NCBI GenBank assembly: GCA_003455565.1
Contig: DMQW01000314.1
Coordinates: forward strand, 1-6,809
DNA length: 6,809 bases
DNA from: Limisphaerales bacterium
GTDB lineage: Bacteria > Verrucomicrobiota > Verrucomicrobiia > Limisphaerales > UBA11358
Direction of reading: 5' to 3'
Shown: positions 1 through 6,129 of the stretch, in pieces
Position numbering within the stretch: the first letter of the stretch is position 1
Layout of the letters: each line of letters opens with the position of its first letter
The notes under the pieces: generated by a model
What the model saw: only the letters and a program-made list of their open reading frames with translations
Databases searched by the model: none
What the model was told of the DNA's origin: nothing
Made by a program: the position numbers and the translations under genes

Positions 1-621
1 CTGACGAACCAGCAGGTCATCGCGCTGTTGCTGCATCATCTCGTGCGCAATCGCGGCGGTCGCGGCGTCGTGACGAAAACTTTCAACACCACGGCGATGG
101 TGGACAAAATGTGCGTCGCGTGGAATCTGCCGCTCACCGAAGTCGGCATCGGCTTCCGCTTCATCGCGCCGGAATTGATGAAGCCCGGCGCGCTGTTCGG
201 CGCGGAAGAAAGCGGCTCGGTCGGCTTCGCCAACCACATTCCCGAACGCGACGGCTTGGCGGCGGGCTTGTTCCTGCTCGAAATGCTGGCGATGGAGAAA
301 ATCTCCATCAACCAACTCTGGGCGAACCTGGAATGGTCATTTGGCCCGCACTGTTACGCGCGATTCGACGCGCATTATCCGTTGGAGAAACGCGCCGCGC
401 TCATGGAATTTCTGAAAGCCAGTCCGCCAAAGAAACTCCTGCGCTCGCCGCTGGCAAAAGTGGATTCCCGCGATGGCGTGAAGTTCGTGGCGGAAGATTC
501 GACGTGGCTGATGCTGCGCGGTTCCGGCACCGAGCCGGTGCTGCGCATTTACGCCGAGGCGAAGACTGACGCCGACGTGCGAAAACTTTTGAAGCTTGGC
601 GTGTCGCTGCTGGCGCATTGA
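1..621 (+). CDS. Phosphoglucomutase/phosphomannomutase, C-terminal part (5' end outside window)
   Basis: This is the last 206 residues of an alpha-D-phosphohexomutase, open from base 1 to a TGA at 619-621. These cytoplasmic enzymes move a phosphate between C6 and C1 of glucose or mannose (or a related sugar) through a phosphoserine and a bound magnesium. Visible landmarks are the V-T-K-T-F-N-T-T segment near residues 24-31, a domain-3 sugar-binding loop G-A-E-E-S-G at 67-72 (the family form is GEESG or GEQSG, so one residue is inserted or shifted), and the C-terminal phosphate-binding loop R-G-S-G-T-E-P at 173-179 followed by a typical LRIYAEA strand. The catalytic phosphoserine and metal site lie upstream of the window. 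The end is intact: the protein stops about 27 residues after the phosphate loop, as is normal. Sugar specificity (glucose, mannose or glucosamine) cannot be decided from this part. Confidence 0.93.
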   Translation: MTNQQVIALLLHHLVRNRGGRGVVTKTFNTTAMVDKMCVAWNLPLTEVGIGFRFIAPELMKPGALFGAEESGSVGFANHIPERDGLAAGLFLLEMLAMEKISINQLWANLEWSFGPHCYARFDAHYPLEKRAALMEFLKASPPKKLLRSPLAKVDSRDGVKFVAEDSTWLMLRGSGTEPVLRIYAEAKTDADVRKLLKLGVSLLAH

Positions 622-687
622 AGCGACGGAAATGAAGCTGGGAGGCACGGGCGTTTTGCGGATGACTGAACCGTCCATTCCGTCAAC

Positions 688-989
688 ATGAAACATTCCC
701 AAACGGATGAAGCAAGCTTGGAACTGGCCCGCTGCGGGGCGGATTGTCTGCGTCTGCGTCCCGAGTTGCTGGAGGTCGCCCGCGCCAACCTCGCGCGCTA
801 AATGCCTCCGCCCGGTCACGGCTCCGTTGCTATGCCGAGCGTCCGGCCCGGCTCGCCCGTCTGGTGGATGAGGTTTGTGATTTGCTTTGCGCGGAAACAG
901 ACGACGCCCAGCGGCTCCGTCAAAACCCGCCCTTCGCCGGGGTGCTTTCGCCGGCGGAAGTCTGGGCGGTCAGAGCCAGGCGCGCTTGA
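688..989 (+). pseudogene. Small unknown gene split by a frameshift
   Basis: Two adjacent reading frames look like halves of one small, probably helical protein of about 99 residues. The first runs from ATG 688 to TAA 799-801 (37 residues, including CLRLRPELLEVARANLAR). The second continues in another frame to TGA 987-989 and reads RLVDEVCDLL, then AQRLRQNPPFAGVLSPAEVW. The break falls on a CGCGCGC tract at 792-798. Removing one CG unit joins the frames (ANLA-LNASARS...) into a 300-base gene, so a two-base expansion explains the lesion. A sequencing error, a real mutation or slippage would look the same here. From memory, the ending (RLRQ-x-SPFAG-x-L-x-P) resembles small uncharacterised proteins in Verrucomicrobia and other bacteria. 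I cannot name the family or function. No Shine-Dalgarno sequence is seen before 688. Confidence 0.55.
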
Positions 990-1144
990 CCGTGCCGGGT
1001 GGCAGGCGGGTAGAACAAATGTTCTATGGCAAACGCCATCCACTTCCTTGTAATGTCATGTTCATCCAAATAACTGGAACCACCATTATCACGAGCATTT
1101 TTGCACCAGCCGCACCAGTGCCAACCCGTAAAACAACAAACCCC
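990..1144 (+). promoter_or_regulatory. Leader region upstream of the PATR-repeat gene
   Basis: This 155-base gap separates the split small gene from the large surface protein. It is more AT-rich from about 1048 on, as expected for a promoter and untranslated leader. It contains a perfect palindrome at 1011-1026 (listed separately). A TTGTAA at 1048-1053 could be a -35 element, but no convincing -10 hexamer sits 16-18 bases downstream, so I do not call a promoter sequence. There is no purine-rich ribosome binding site before ATG 1145; the bases just upstream are A/C-rich, so start recognition would be non-canonical or leader-dependent. Confidence 0.35.
1011..1026. promoter_or_regulatory. Perfect 6+6 palindrome TAGAAC-AAAT-GTTCTA, possible operator
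   Basis: The two 6-base arms are exact reverse complements around a 4-base AAAT centre. The site lies 118 bases before the start codon of the PATR-repeat gene, and an operator for a dimeric repressor could sit there. The core GAAC-N4-GTTC has the form of the Firmicutes LexA box. The LexA motif I recall for Verrucomicrobia has the half-sites the other way round (GTTC-N4-GAAC), and the downstream gene is not an SOS gene, so assignment to LexA is not supported. A short palindrome can occur by chance. Confidence 0.3.
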
Positions 1145-4100
1145 ATGAAATCCCGTCTTGTTAAAAATCAATTGATTCCGCTCCGCGCAACGCTGGCTTT
1201 GGCCGTTGTGCTGGGCGCGTGCCTCGCTCCGAACTTCGCCCAGGCGGCCAGCGCGACTTGGAACGTGGCACCCACAAGTAATTTGTGGGAGGCCGGTGCA
1301 GGTGATAATAACTGGAGCACGGGCGTTGGCCTTTGGCCGGGCGGCACCAGCACCAGCAGCGGTGACACCGCCACTTTTAATGTCGCCAGTTCCATAACAA
1401 CTCTCCAGATTGCTTCAAACTGGAACATCAAGAATGTTACATTTGATACGGCGGATTGCTCGGCCTACACCATCAACATTACGGGCGGCACGGCCCGGTT
1501 GACCAGCGGCGGCGTCATCCAGCTTACCAGCACGGTTACCCAGCCGCAGGCATTCACTGGCAATCAGATTCGCCTTCACACCAGCGCGGGGACGACGTTG
1601 CAGAACAATTCCGCCACACCGACGGCCACCTTGTCGTTCAGCGGCGGCTTCAAAGCGAACAATTCAAGCGGTGCGACCACTGATCTGCAACCCGTCAATC
1701 TCGCGGGATCCAACACGGGCAGCAATGTTGTTGGCGGCGCGATTGTGGACTATAGTGGCCAGCCATTAGGCAGTCCCGGCTATGCGGCATCGGTCAACAA
1801 ATCCGGCACGGGCACTTGGTATCTCACCGCCAACAATACTTACACTGGTCCAACCACCGTTAGCGGTGGCCTGCTGGCCTTGACCGGCTCCGGCTCAATT
1901 TCACGAAGCTCGTCCATCACCATCACCGGCGGCACTTTAGAGTGGGACAATCCTTTCAGCACAGCCAGTGTCGCAGTAGGTCCCGGCGCGTTGATTATTG
2001 GCTCTTCAGCCACCATCACCAGTCTCTCTCTCGCCGATACCGCGGCGTTGACGCTGCCCGCCGGCGCTTCGGCTCCAACCGCGGCGGGCACGCTGACGGT
2101 CGGCGGAACGACCACCCTTACCGTATCGTCCCTGCCGGGTTTCACGAGCTACAGCGCCGCCCAGTTTCCGGTCATCAGCTACGTTGCCCAAAGCGGTCTC
2201 TCCGACAGTTCCTTTGTCCTGGGCGCGCTGCCTTCGACCTACACCGGTTATATTTCGAACAACACGGCCAATTCCTCGATTGATATCGTAGTCACCAACG
2301 GCCCGACGCTTCCCAATTCAATCACCTGGAACGGCAATGTTGACGGAGACTGGGACACCGCCAAATTGAACTGGCTGCTCGGCGCGAGCGCGGCGACTTA
2401 CGTCCAGGGCAGTTACGCGACCTTCCCCGGTGATTTCGTGACCTTCGATGACTCGGCAACCGGCCAGACGAACATCAATCTGACCACCGTAATCACGCCC
2501 GGCAGCCTCACGGTCAGCAACACGGCGGGAACGCCGACCGCCCATTACGCCTTCATCGGCGCCGGCGGGATCAGCGGCTCGACGGGCCTGACGAAGGAAG
2601 GCTCCGGCGACCTGACCATCGCCAACAGCGGAGCCAATGACTTCAGCGGCGATATCGTGTTGGATGCTGGGTCGTTGACGTTGGATCAGACCAGCAATGT
2701 CACGTTGGCCAATGTGATCAGTGGTTCCGCCGGGACATTGATCAAAGCAAATACCAACATCCTTACGTTGAGCGGGGGCAATTCCTACGCTGGCGACACG
2801 GTCATCGCAAACGGAACCATTCAAGTGGCCAATTTCTCGGCGCTGGGCGCCTTGAACAGCGGCACGGTCACGATTGCAGCGGGCAGCTCGCTCGATCTCA
2901 CCAGCATCTCGAGCGCCAATGTGGCCGGCGGTTTCGGCGCCAAGCAGTTCAACGTCGCGGGTTCCGGCCCGGATGGCAACGGGGCGATCATCAACAATAG
3001 CGGGCTTAATCAGCAGAACGCCTTTCAAAACATCACGCTGACCGCCGATGCGACCGTCGGCGGCGGGAGCCGTTGGGACATGCGCGGCGGCAGCCCCGGC
3101 CCCAACCTCGATCTGGCCGGCCATACACTGACCAAGACGGGCACGAACCAGATGAGCATGGTCAGCGTGATCGTGACGGATGGTAATATTGACATTAACA
3201 ACGGCGTGCTGTCGTTTGAAACCGGTGCTGCCGTGAACGGAACCGGAACGATCACTGTGAATGCCGGCGGCGCACTGGGCATGTATCGTTCTTGGCAGGG
3301 TTCAATCACCCGCCCCATCGTGTTGAACGGCGGTTCGCTCAAGGACTTGAATGGCACGCCCGGCGCAACCAACGATTCGCCGATCACGCTCACGGCCGAC
3401 TCAATCCTTGATTGTAATTCCAATGCCACCAGCATCACTCACATCAATGGCGTCATTTCCGAACAGGGCGGTTCCTTCGGGTTGACCAAAACCAATGCAA
3501 ACGCCTACTGGCTTTCGGCGGCGAACACTTACAGCGGTGACACGACGATAGCGCAAGGGACGCTGGCCTTGGTGGACGGCGGTTCGATGGCCAACAGCGC
3601 GAACATCAAGATCGCCGCCGGCGCGACATTAAACGTGAGCGGTCGCAGCGACGGCACGCTGGCCCTGGCCAGCGGCCAGACGCTGGGGGGAAAAGGAACG
3701 GTGGTGGGGACGACGGCGGTGGGCAGTGGCGCGACGGTGGCGCCCGGCGCCAGCGTGGGACAGTTGACCGACACGGGTTCCGTGTTGTTGCAAAGCGGCG
3801 GGACGTATTCGGTGGAGGTGCAGGACGCCACGAGCGGGGCGGGCGTGGGCAATGACAGTCTGGCGGTTTCCGGCAACATCGGTGTGCAGGCGAGCAGCGG
3901 CAACCATTTCACGATCAAGCTGGTTTCGCTGGACGGAACGGGTGCGGCGGGCAACGCGGCCAATTTTGACAACACAACCAATTACACCTGGACCATCGCC
4001 ACGGGAACGGTGACGAACTTCAACGCGAGCGCCTTCACGGTGGACACCAGCGGCTTCTCCAATCCGCTGGGCGGCGGCCAGTTTTTCGTGGGCAGCACCG

Positions 4101-4414
4101 GCAACAGCTTGGTGGTGCTGTTCAAGTCGGCAGTGAGCGTCGGGGGTGCCGGCGGCTCCATCAGCAATCCGACGGTGGATGGCAGCGGCCATCCGGCGCT
4201 CAGCGGGCACGGGATTCCTGGTTACATATATGGGGTGGAGAGCAGCACGACGGGCGTGACCGGGCCGTGGGTCAACGCGGGGCCGGACGAGGCCTCCAGC
4301 ACCGTGACCACCAGCGGGGATGGCACCTGGAGTTTCACCGACGCAAATCAGACCAATCCGCCGCTGATCTTTTACCGGCTCTACTATCCGTATTCGGTGA
4401 CGCCGCCACAATAA
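1145..4414 (+). CDS. Large exported protein with autotransporter-associated beta-strand (PATR) repeats
   Basis: The product is 1089 residues. ATG 1145 was chosen because it opens directly onto a signal peptide: basic start (MKSRLVK), hydrophobic core at about 15-28, and an A-Q-A cleavage motif at 32-34. The frame is open further upstream, but only with low-quality sequence. L-G-A-C at 23-26 also fits a lipobox, so a lipoprotein form is possible. The mature protein is Gly/Ser/Thr/Asn-rich beta-helix-type sequence. Two W-N opening segments (about 38-40 and 393-398) precede four PATR motifs at 218-246, 482-513, 532-561 and 780-809. Residues from about 810 to 980 resemble the usual closing region of such proteins (GGKGTVVG, then TVAPGASVGQLT). 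The tail (GYIYGVESS, then FYRLYYP) resembles C-termini of verrucomicrobial surface proteins. There is no autotransporter barrel and no PEP-CTERM tail, so the anchoring mode is unknown. The role is probably a cell-surface, adhesin or matrix component. It is followed after 34 bases by a PEP-CTERM gene. Confidence 0.85.
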   Translation: MKSRLVKNQLIPLRATLALAVVLGACLAPNFAQAASATWNVAPTSNLWEAGAGDNNWSTGVGLWPGGTSTSSGDTATFNVASSITTLQIASNWNIKNVTFDTADCSAYTINITGGTARLTSGGVIQLTSTVTQPQAFTGNQIRLHTSAGTTLQNNSATPTATLSFSGGFKANNSSGATTDLQPVNLAGSNTGSNVVGGAIVDYSGQPLGSPGYAASVNKSGTGTWYLTANNTYTGPTTVSGGLLALTGSGSISRSSSITITGGTLEWDNPFSTASVAVGPGALIIGSSATITSLSLADTAALTLPAGASAPTAAGTLTVGGTTTLTVSSLPGFTSYSAAQFPVISYVAQSGLSDSSFVLGALPSTYTGYISNNTANSSIDIVVTNGPTLPNSITWNGNVDGDWDTAKLNWLLGASAATYVQGSYATFPGDFVTFDDSATGQTNINLTTVITPGSLTVSNTAGTPTAHYAFIGAGGISGSTGLTKEGSGDLTIANSGANDFSGDIVLDAGSLTLDQTSNVTLANVISGSAGTLIKANTNILTLSGGNSYAGDTVIANGTIQVANFSALGALNSGTVTIAAGSSLDLTSISSANVAGGFGAKQFNVAGSGPDGNGAIINNSGLNQQNAFQNITLTADATVGGGSRWDMRGGSPGPNLDLAGHTLTKTGTNQMSMVSVIVTDGNIDINNGVLSFETGAAVNGTGTITVNAGGALGMYRSWQGSITRPIVLNGGSLKDLNGTPGATNDSPITLTADSILDCNSNATSITHINGVISEQGGSFGLTKTNANAYWLSAANTYSGDTTIAQGTLALVDGGSMANSANIKIAAGATLNVSGRSDGTLALASGQTLGGKGTVVGTTAVGSGATVAPGASVGQLTDTGSVLLQSGGTYSVEVQDATSGAGVGNDSLAVSGNIGVQASSGNHFTIKLVSLDGTGAAGNAANFDNTTNYTWTIATGTVTNFNASAFTVDTSGFSNPLGGGQFFVGSTGNSLVVLFKSAVSVGGAGGSISNPTVDGSGHPALSGHGIPGYIYGVESSTTGVTGPWVNAGPDEASSTVTTSGDGTWSFTDANQTNPPLIFYRLYYPYSVTPPQ
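1796..3571 (+). repeat. Four degenerate PATR motifs coded within the surface protein
   Basis: Four copies of the approximately 30-residue autotransporter-associated motif (pattern L-x-K-x-G-x-G-x-L-x-L-x-x-x-N-x-Y-x-G-x-T-x-I-x-x-G-x-L-x-L) are coded at 1796-1882, 2588-2683, 2738-2827 and 3482-3571. The best-preserved parts are NTYTGPTTVSGG in copy 1 and NTYSGDTTIAQG in copy 4. Copies 2 and 3 are more diverged (NDFSGDIVLDAG and NSYAGDTVIANG). Spacing is irregular: copies 2 and 3 are close together, while long beta-rich stretches separate the others. The repeats are visible at protein level but poorly conserved in the DNA, so they are old repeats rather than a recent tandem expansion. Confidence 0.8.
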
Positions 4415-4448
4415 ACAGGAACCAACCAAACGCTGAACGATTAAGATT

Positions 4449-5135
4449 ATGAAATCAATCAAACTTCTAGGAACGGTCGCGGCGACGGTGCTCTGGAGCA
4501 CAGCGGCTCTGGCGCAAAGCTTCACTTTTGCCGTGAATCAACCGGTGCCCGATAACAATGCGCTCGGGTTGACGCTTTCGACAAACCTGACGGTGGCGGG
4601 CGGGAACATCTCGTCGGTGAACGTGGCATTGGACATCAACGGCGGGTTTAATGGGGATTTGTATGCGTATCTGGCCGGACCCAACGGGGGCCTTGCGGTT
4701 CTGCTCAATCGGGTTGGGGTGAGCAACAGCACAAGCCAGTTTGGGTATTCGGATCCAGGGATCAACGTGACGTTTTCGGATACGGCAGCAAGCAGCATTC
4801 AGTATTACCAGAGTTTGAGTTATGTCCTCAACGGAACCGGGCAATTGACCGGCACTTGGCAGCCGGAGGGGGTGGCGATAGATCCGGCGAGCACTCCGTC
4901 GGCTTTCTTTGGGGCGCCGCAAAGTGCGCTGCTGGGATCGCTTGACGGAACCAACCCGAACGGAACTTGGACCTTGTTTCTGGCGGACATGTCGGCAGGA
5001 GGGCAAAGCACGGTGGTGAACTGGGGACTGGACATCACAACAACGGTGCCAGAGCCGTCCACGCTGGCATTGGCGGGAGTGGGACTCGCAGGCGCAATCC
5101 TGCTCCTCCGCCGACACCGGACGCAGGTCGGATAA
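4449..5135 (+). CDS. PEP-CTERM sorted protein with a P-domain (proprotein convertase type)
   Basis: The product is 228 residues. It has a clear signal peptide (MKSIKLLG, then a hydrophobic stretch) with cleavage after A-L-A at 20-22. Residues from about 24 to 198 look like a stand-alone P/homo-B domain, the jelly-roll module found behind subtilisin-like proteases. The signs are ISSVNVALDI near 54-63, FNGDLYAYL at 67-75, the late NGTWTLFLAD at 171-180 and VNWGLDI at 190-196. The C-terminus is a canonical PEP-CTERM signal: V-P-E-P-S-T at 200-205, a hydrophobic segment to about 220, then RRHR at 221-224. This predicts processing by an exosortase and release or anchoring at the cell surface. No protease catalytic domain is present, so the P-domain would act as a structural or binding module. 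The gene lies 34 bases after the PATR-repeat gene and before a strong terminator, so co-transcription is likely. No Shine-Dalgarno sequence is seen. Confidence 0.88.
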   Translation: MKSIKLLGTVAATVLWSTAALAQSFTFAVNQPVPDNNALGLTLSTNLTVAGGNISSVNVALDINGGFNGDLYAYLAGPNGGLAVLLNRVGVSNSTSQFGYSDPGINVTFSDTAASSIQYYQSLSYVLNGTGQLTGTWQPEGVAIDPASTPSAFFGAPQSALLGSLDGTNPNGTWTLFLADMSAGGQSTVVNWGLDITTTVPEPSTLALAGVGLAGAILLLRRHRTQVG

Positions 5136-5165
5136 CAACTGTGTGGATTCTGAAATTCTTTCATG

Positions 5166-5200
5166 CCGCGCAACCAATTTGGTTGCGCGGTTTTTATTTT
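5166..5200 (+). terminator. Rho-independent terminator after the surface-protein pair
   Basis: A perfect 10-base stem (CCGCGCAACC at 5166-5175 with GGTTGCGCGG at 5181-5190) closes on AATTT, and the stem can extend to 11 pairs with a three-base loop. A T-rich tract, TTTTTATTTT at 5191-5200, follows immediately. This is a textbook intrinsic terminator for + strand transcription and lies 30 bases after the stop codon of the PEP-CTERM gene. Confidence 0.93.
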
Positions 5201-5618
5201 AGGTTTGGCGGCGCCCGCAGGTGCAAAAGCAGTGGACGAGAGGCCTGGTCGCGTGAAATCGAAACGTCCATTGTAACGCGCCCATGACTAATCTCAATAA
5301 CCTGCAGCCGTTCTGCTTCGCATCAAAGCAGACGGGCAAACTAGGGACGGGAGTGGACCGATGATACAGACGGCATTGTTGGGGCAACGGATATGTCAAG
5401 TTGCTTGCATGTGAAGTTAAAAACGATTAACCAATGTCCATGAAACTTGTTCTGGCGGCTTTTGGTTTATGGGCTGATGTGATTGGTCTTGAGAGCGATG
5501 ACGTGGCTCTTGGCCGGCAAGCCGCAGTTTTTAATCGCCGGCATTTCAGCCTGTTTTGTCTGCGGCAAACTCCGTTGTCAATCCCACAGAATTGAGTATT
5601 CAACCTGACGCCTGAATT
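5201..5618. other. Intergenic region of 418 bases with no supported gene
   Basis: This stretch lies between the terminator and the sugar mutarotase gene. I see no recognisable protein, RNA gene or mobile element in it. Two short open frames exist on the + strand: 5434-5595 (53 codons) and 5498-5608 (36 codons, with a hydrophobic FLIAGISACFV stretch). Neither has a family signature or a ribosome binding site, and I do not call them genes. The sugar module's promoter is probably in the second half: TTGCTT at 5401-5406 followed by the AT-rich GTTAAAAACGATTAA at 5416-5430 is a possible but weak candidate. Confidence 0.5.
5308..5335. other. Small hairpin in the intergenic region
   Basis: The segment folds as CCG, a bulged T, TCTGCTT, a seven-base loop CGCATCA, then AAGCAGA and CGG. 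That is 10 base pairs with one bulge. No T-tract follows, so it is not an intrinsic terminator. It could be part of an untranslated leader or a small RNA, or be fortuitous. The pairing is seen directly; any role is a guess. Confidence 0.3.
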
Positions 5619-6008
5619 ATGATCAACCACGGCATTCTCAATCCGCAAGTCCTCTCGCTGCTCGCCCGCGTGCGGCACACCAACGCCCTCGTCATCGCCG
5701 ACCGCGGCTTTCCGTTCTGGCCGATGATCGAGACGGTGGACATTTCCGTGGTGGACGATCTGCCGTCGGTGCTGCAACTCATCGCCGCCGTGCGCGCGAA
5801 CCACAATTTCACGCAGGCGTTCCAGGCGGAGGAGTTTTTGAAGAACAACACCGCGTCCATCCGCCAGAAATTCGCCGCCGCGCTCAAAGGCGTGCCAACA
5901 ACGTTCGAGCCGCACGTCGAATTCAAGCAGCGCGTGCCGCACGCCATCGGCCTCATCCGCACCGGCGACACAACGCAATACGCCAACACAATTTTGATTT
6001 CGGGCTAA
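5619..6008 (+). CDS. RbsD/FucU family sugar mutarotase (D-ribose pyranase-like)
   Basis: The product is 129 residues, close to the usual 130-150 of the family. RbsD/FucU proteins are cytoplasmic ring-shaped oligomers that speed interconversion of sugar forms: pyranose/furanose for ribose, alpha/beta anomers for fucose. The family pattern is clear: GILNPQVLSLLARVRHTNALVIAD at the N-terminus, with His20 and Asp28 at the positions of the conserved histidine and aspartate; then FPFWP, D-I-S-V-V-D-D-L-P-S-V-L-Q, A-E-E-F, and the C-terminal active-site segment I-R-T-G-D-T-T-Q-Y-A-N at 113-123. The start at 5619 matches the family N-terminus. The next gene codes a fucose/arabinose isomerase-type enzyme, so the substrate is more likely the sugar of that isomerase than ribose. 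Which sugar it is cannot be read from the sequence. Confidence 0.9.
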   Translation: MINHGILNPQVLSLLARVRHTNALVIADRGFPFWPMIETVDISVVDDLPSVLQLIAAVRANHNFTQAFQAEEFLKNNTASIRQKFAAALKGVPTTFEPHVEFKQRVPHAIGLIRTGDTTQYANTILISG

Positions 6009-6021
6009 ACCCGTTTAATAA

Positions 6022-6098
6022 GTAGCAGCCGACGTGAGAAGGCTCTAAACAAATAAACATTTCCAACAAAATTTGAGCCTCGTCACCTCGGCTGCTAC
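6022..6098. repeat. Long imperfect inverted repeat between mutarotase and isomerase genes
   Basis: Two 24-base arms (6022-6045 and 6075-6098) are reverse complements at 21 of 24 positions and enclose a 29-base AT-rich loop. The outer 11 bases pair perfectly (GTAGCAGCCGA with TCGGCTGCTAC), as do the inner six (AGGCTC with GAGCCT). It starts 14 bases after the mutarotase stop codon and ends 32 bases before the isomerase start. This is the form of a REP-like or miniature inverted-repeat element, and from memory similar GCAGCCGACGTGAG-type repeats are scattered in verrucomicrobial genomes (not checked). In the transcript it would form a stable hairpin that could protect the upstream message or uncouple expression of the two genes. 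A run of seven T at 6111-6117 lies 12 bases further on, too far for a standard terminator. Confidence 0.75.
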
Positions 6099-6129
6099 GC
6101 CAGAAAACATTTTTTTCAAAATACTCCAA

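Noticed and set aside
1011..1026. LexA (SOS) box
   Set aside because: It fits the Firmicutes half-site orientation, not the verrucomicrobial one as I recall it, and the downstream gene is a surface protein rather than a DNA-repair gene.
1048..1076. Sigma-70 promoter starting with TTGTAA
   Set aside because: No acceptable -10 hexamer occurs at proper spacing; the best candidate matches only two of six bases.
887..1144. Extension of the PATR-repeat protein by 86 residues from an upstream TTG
   Set aside because: The extension has no protein-like features, overlaps the split small gene, and would bury the clear signal peptide that begins at ATG 1145.
2318..3124. Long open frame on the minus strand (268 codons)
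   Set aside because: It lies entirely inside the PATR-repeat gene and mirrors its GC-rich codons; the translation has no recognisable domain.
3629..4525. Long open frame on the minus strand (298 codons)
   Set aside because: It is Arg/Ala/His-rich low-complexity sequence typical of an antisense shadow and overlaps two well-supported genes.
5434..5595. Possible 53-residue gene on the + strand
   Set aside because: It has no ribosome binding site, no family resemblance and no clear composition of a real protein; it is kept only as a note in the intergenic entry.
5427..5978. Open frame on the minus strand (183 codons)
   Set aside because: Most of it is antisense to the RbsD/FucU gene, which has clear family motifs; the remainder shows no signature.
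6022..6117. Intrinsic terminator formed by the inverted repeat and the T-run at 6111-6117
   Set aside because: The T-run starts 12 bases after the stem and the loop is 29 bases, so it does not fit the usual geometry, and the next gene is functionally linked.
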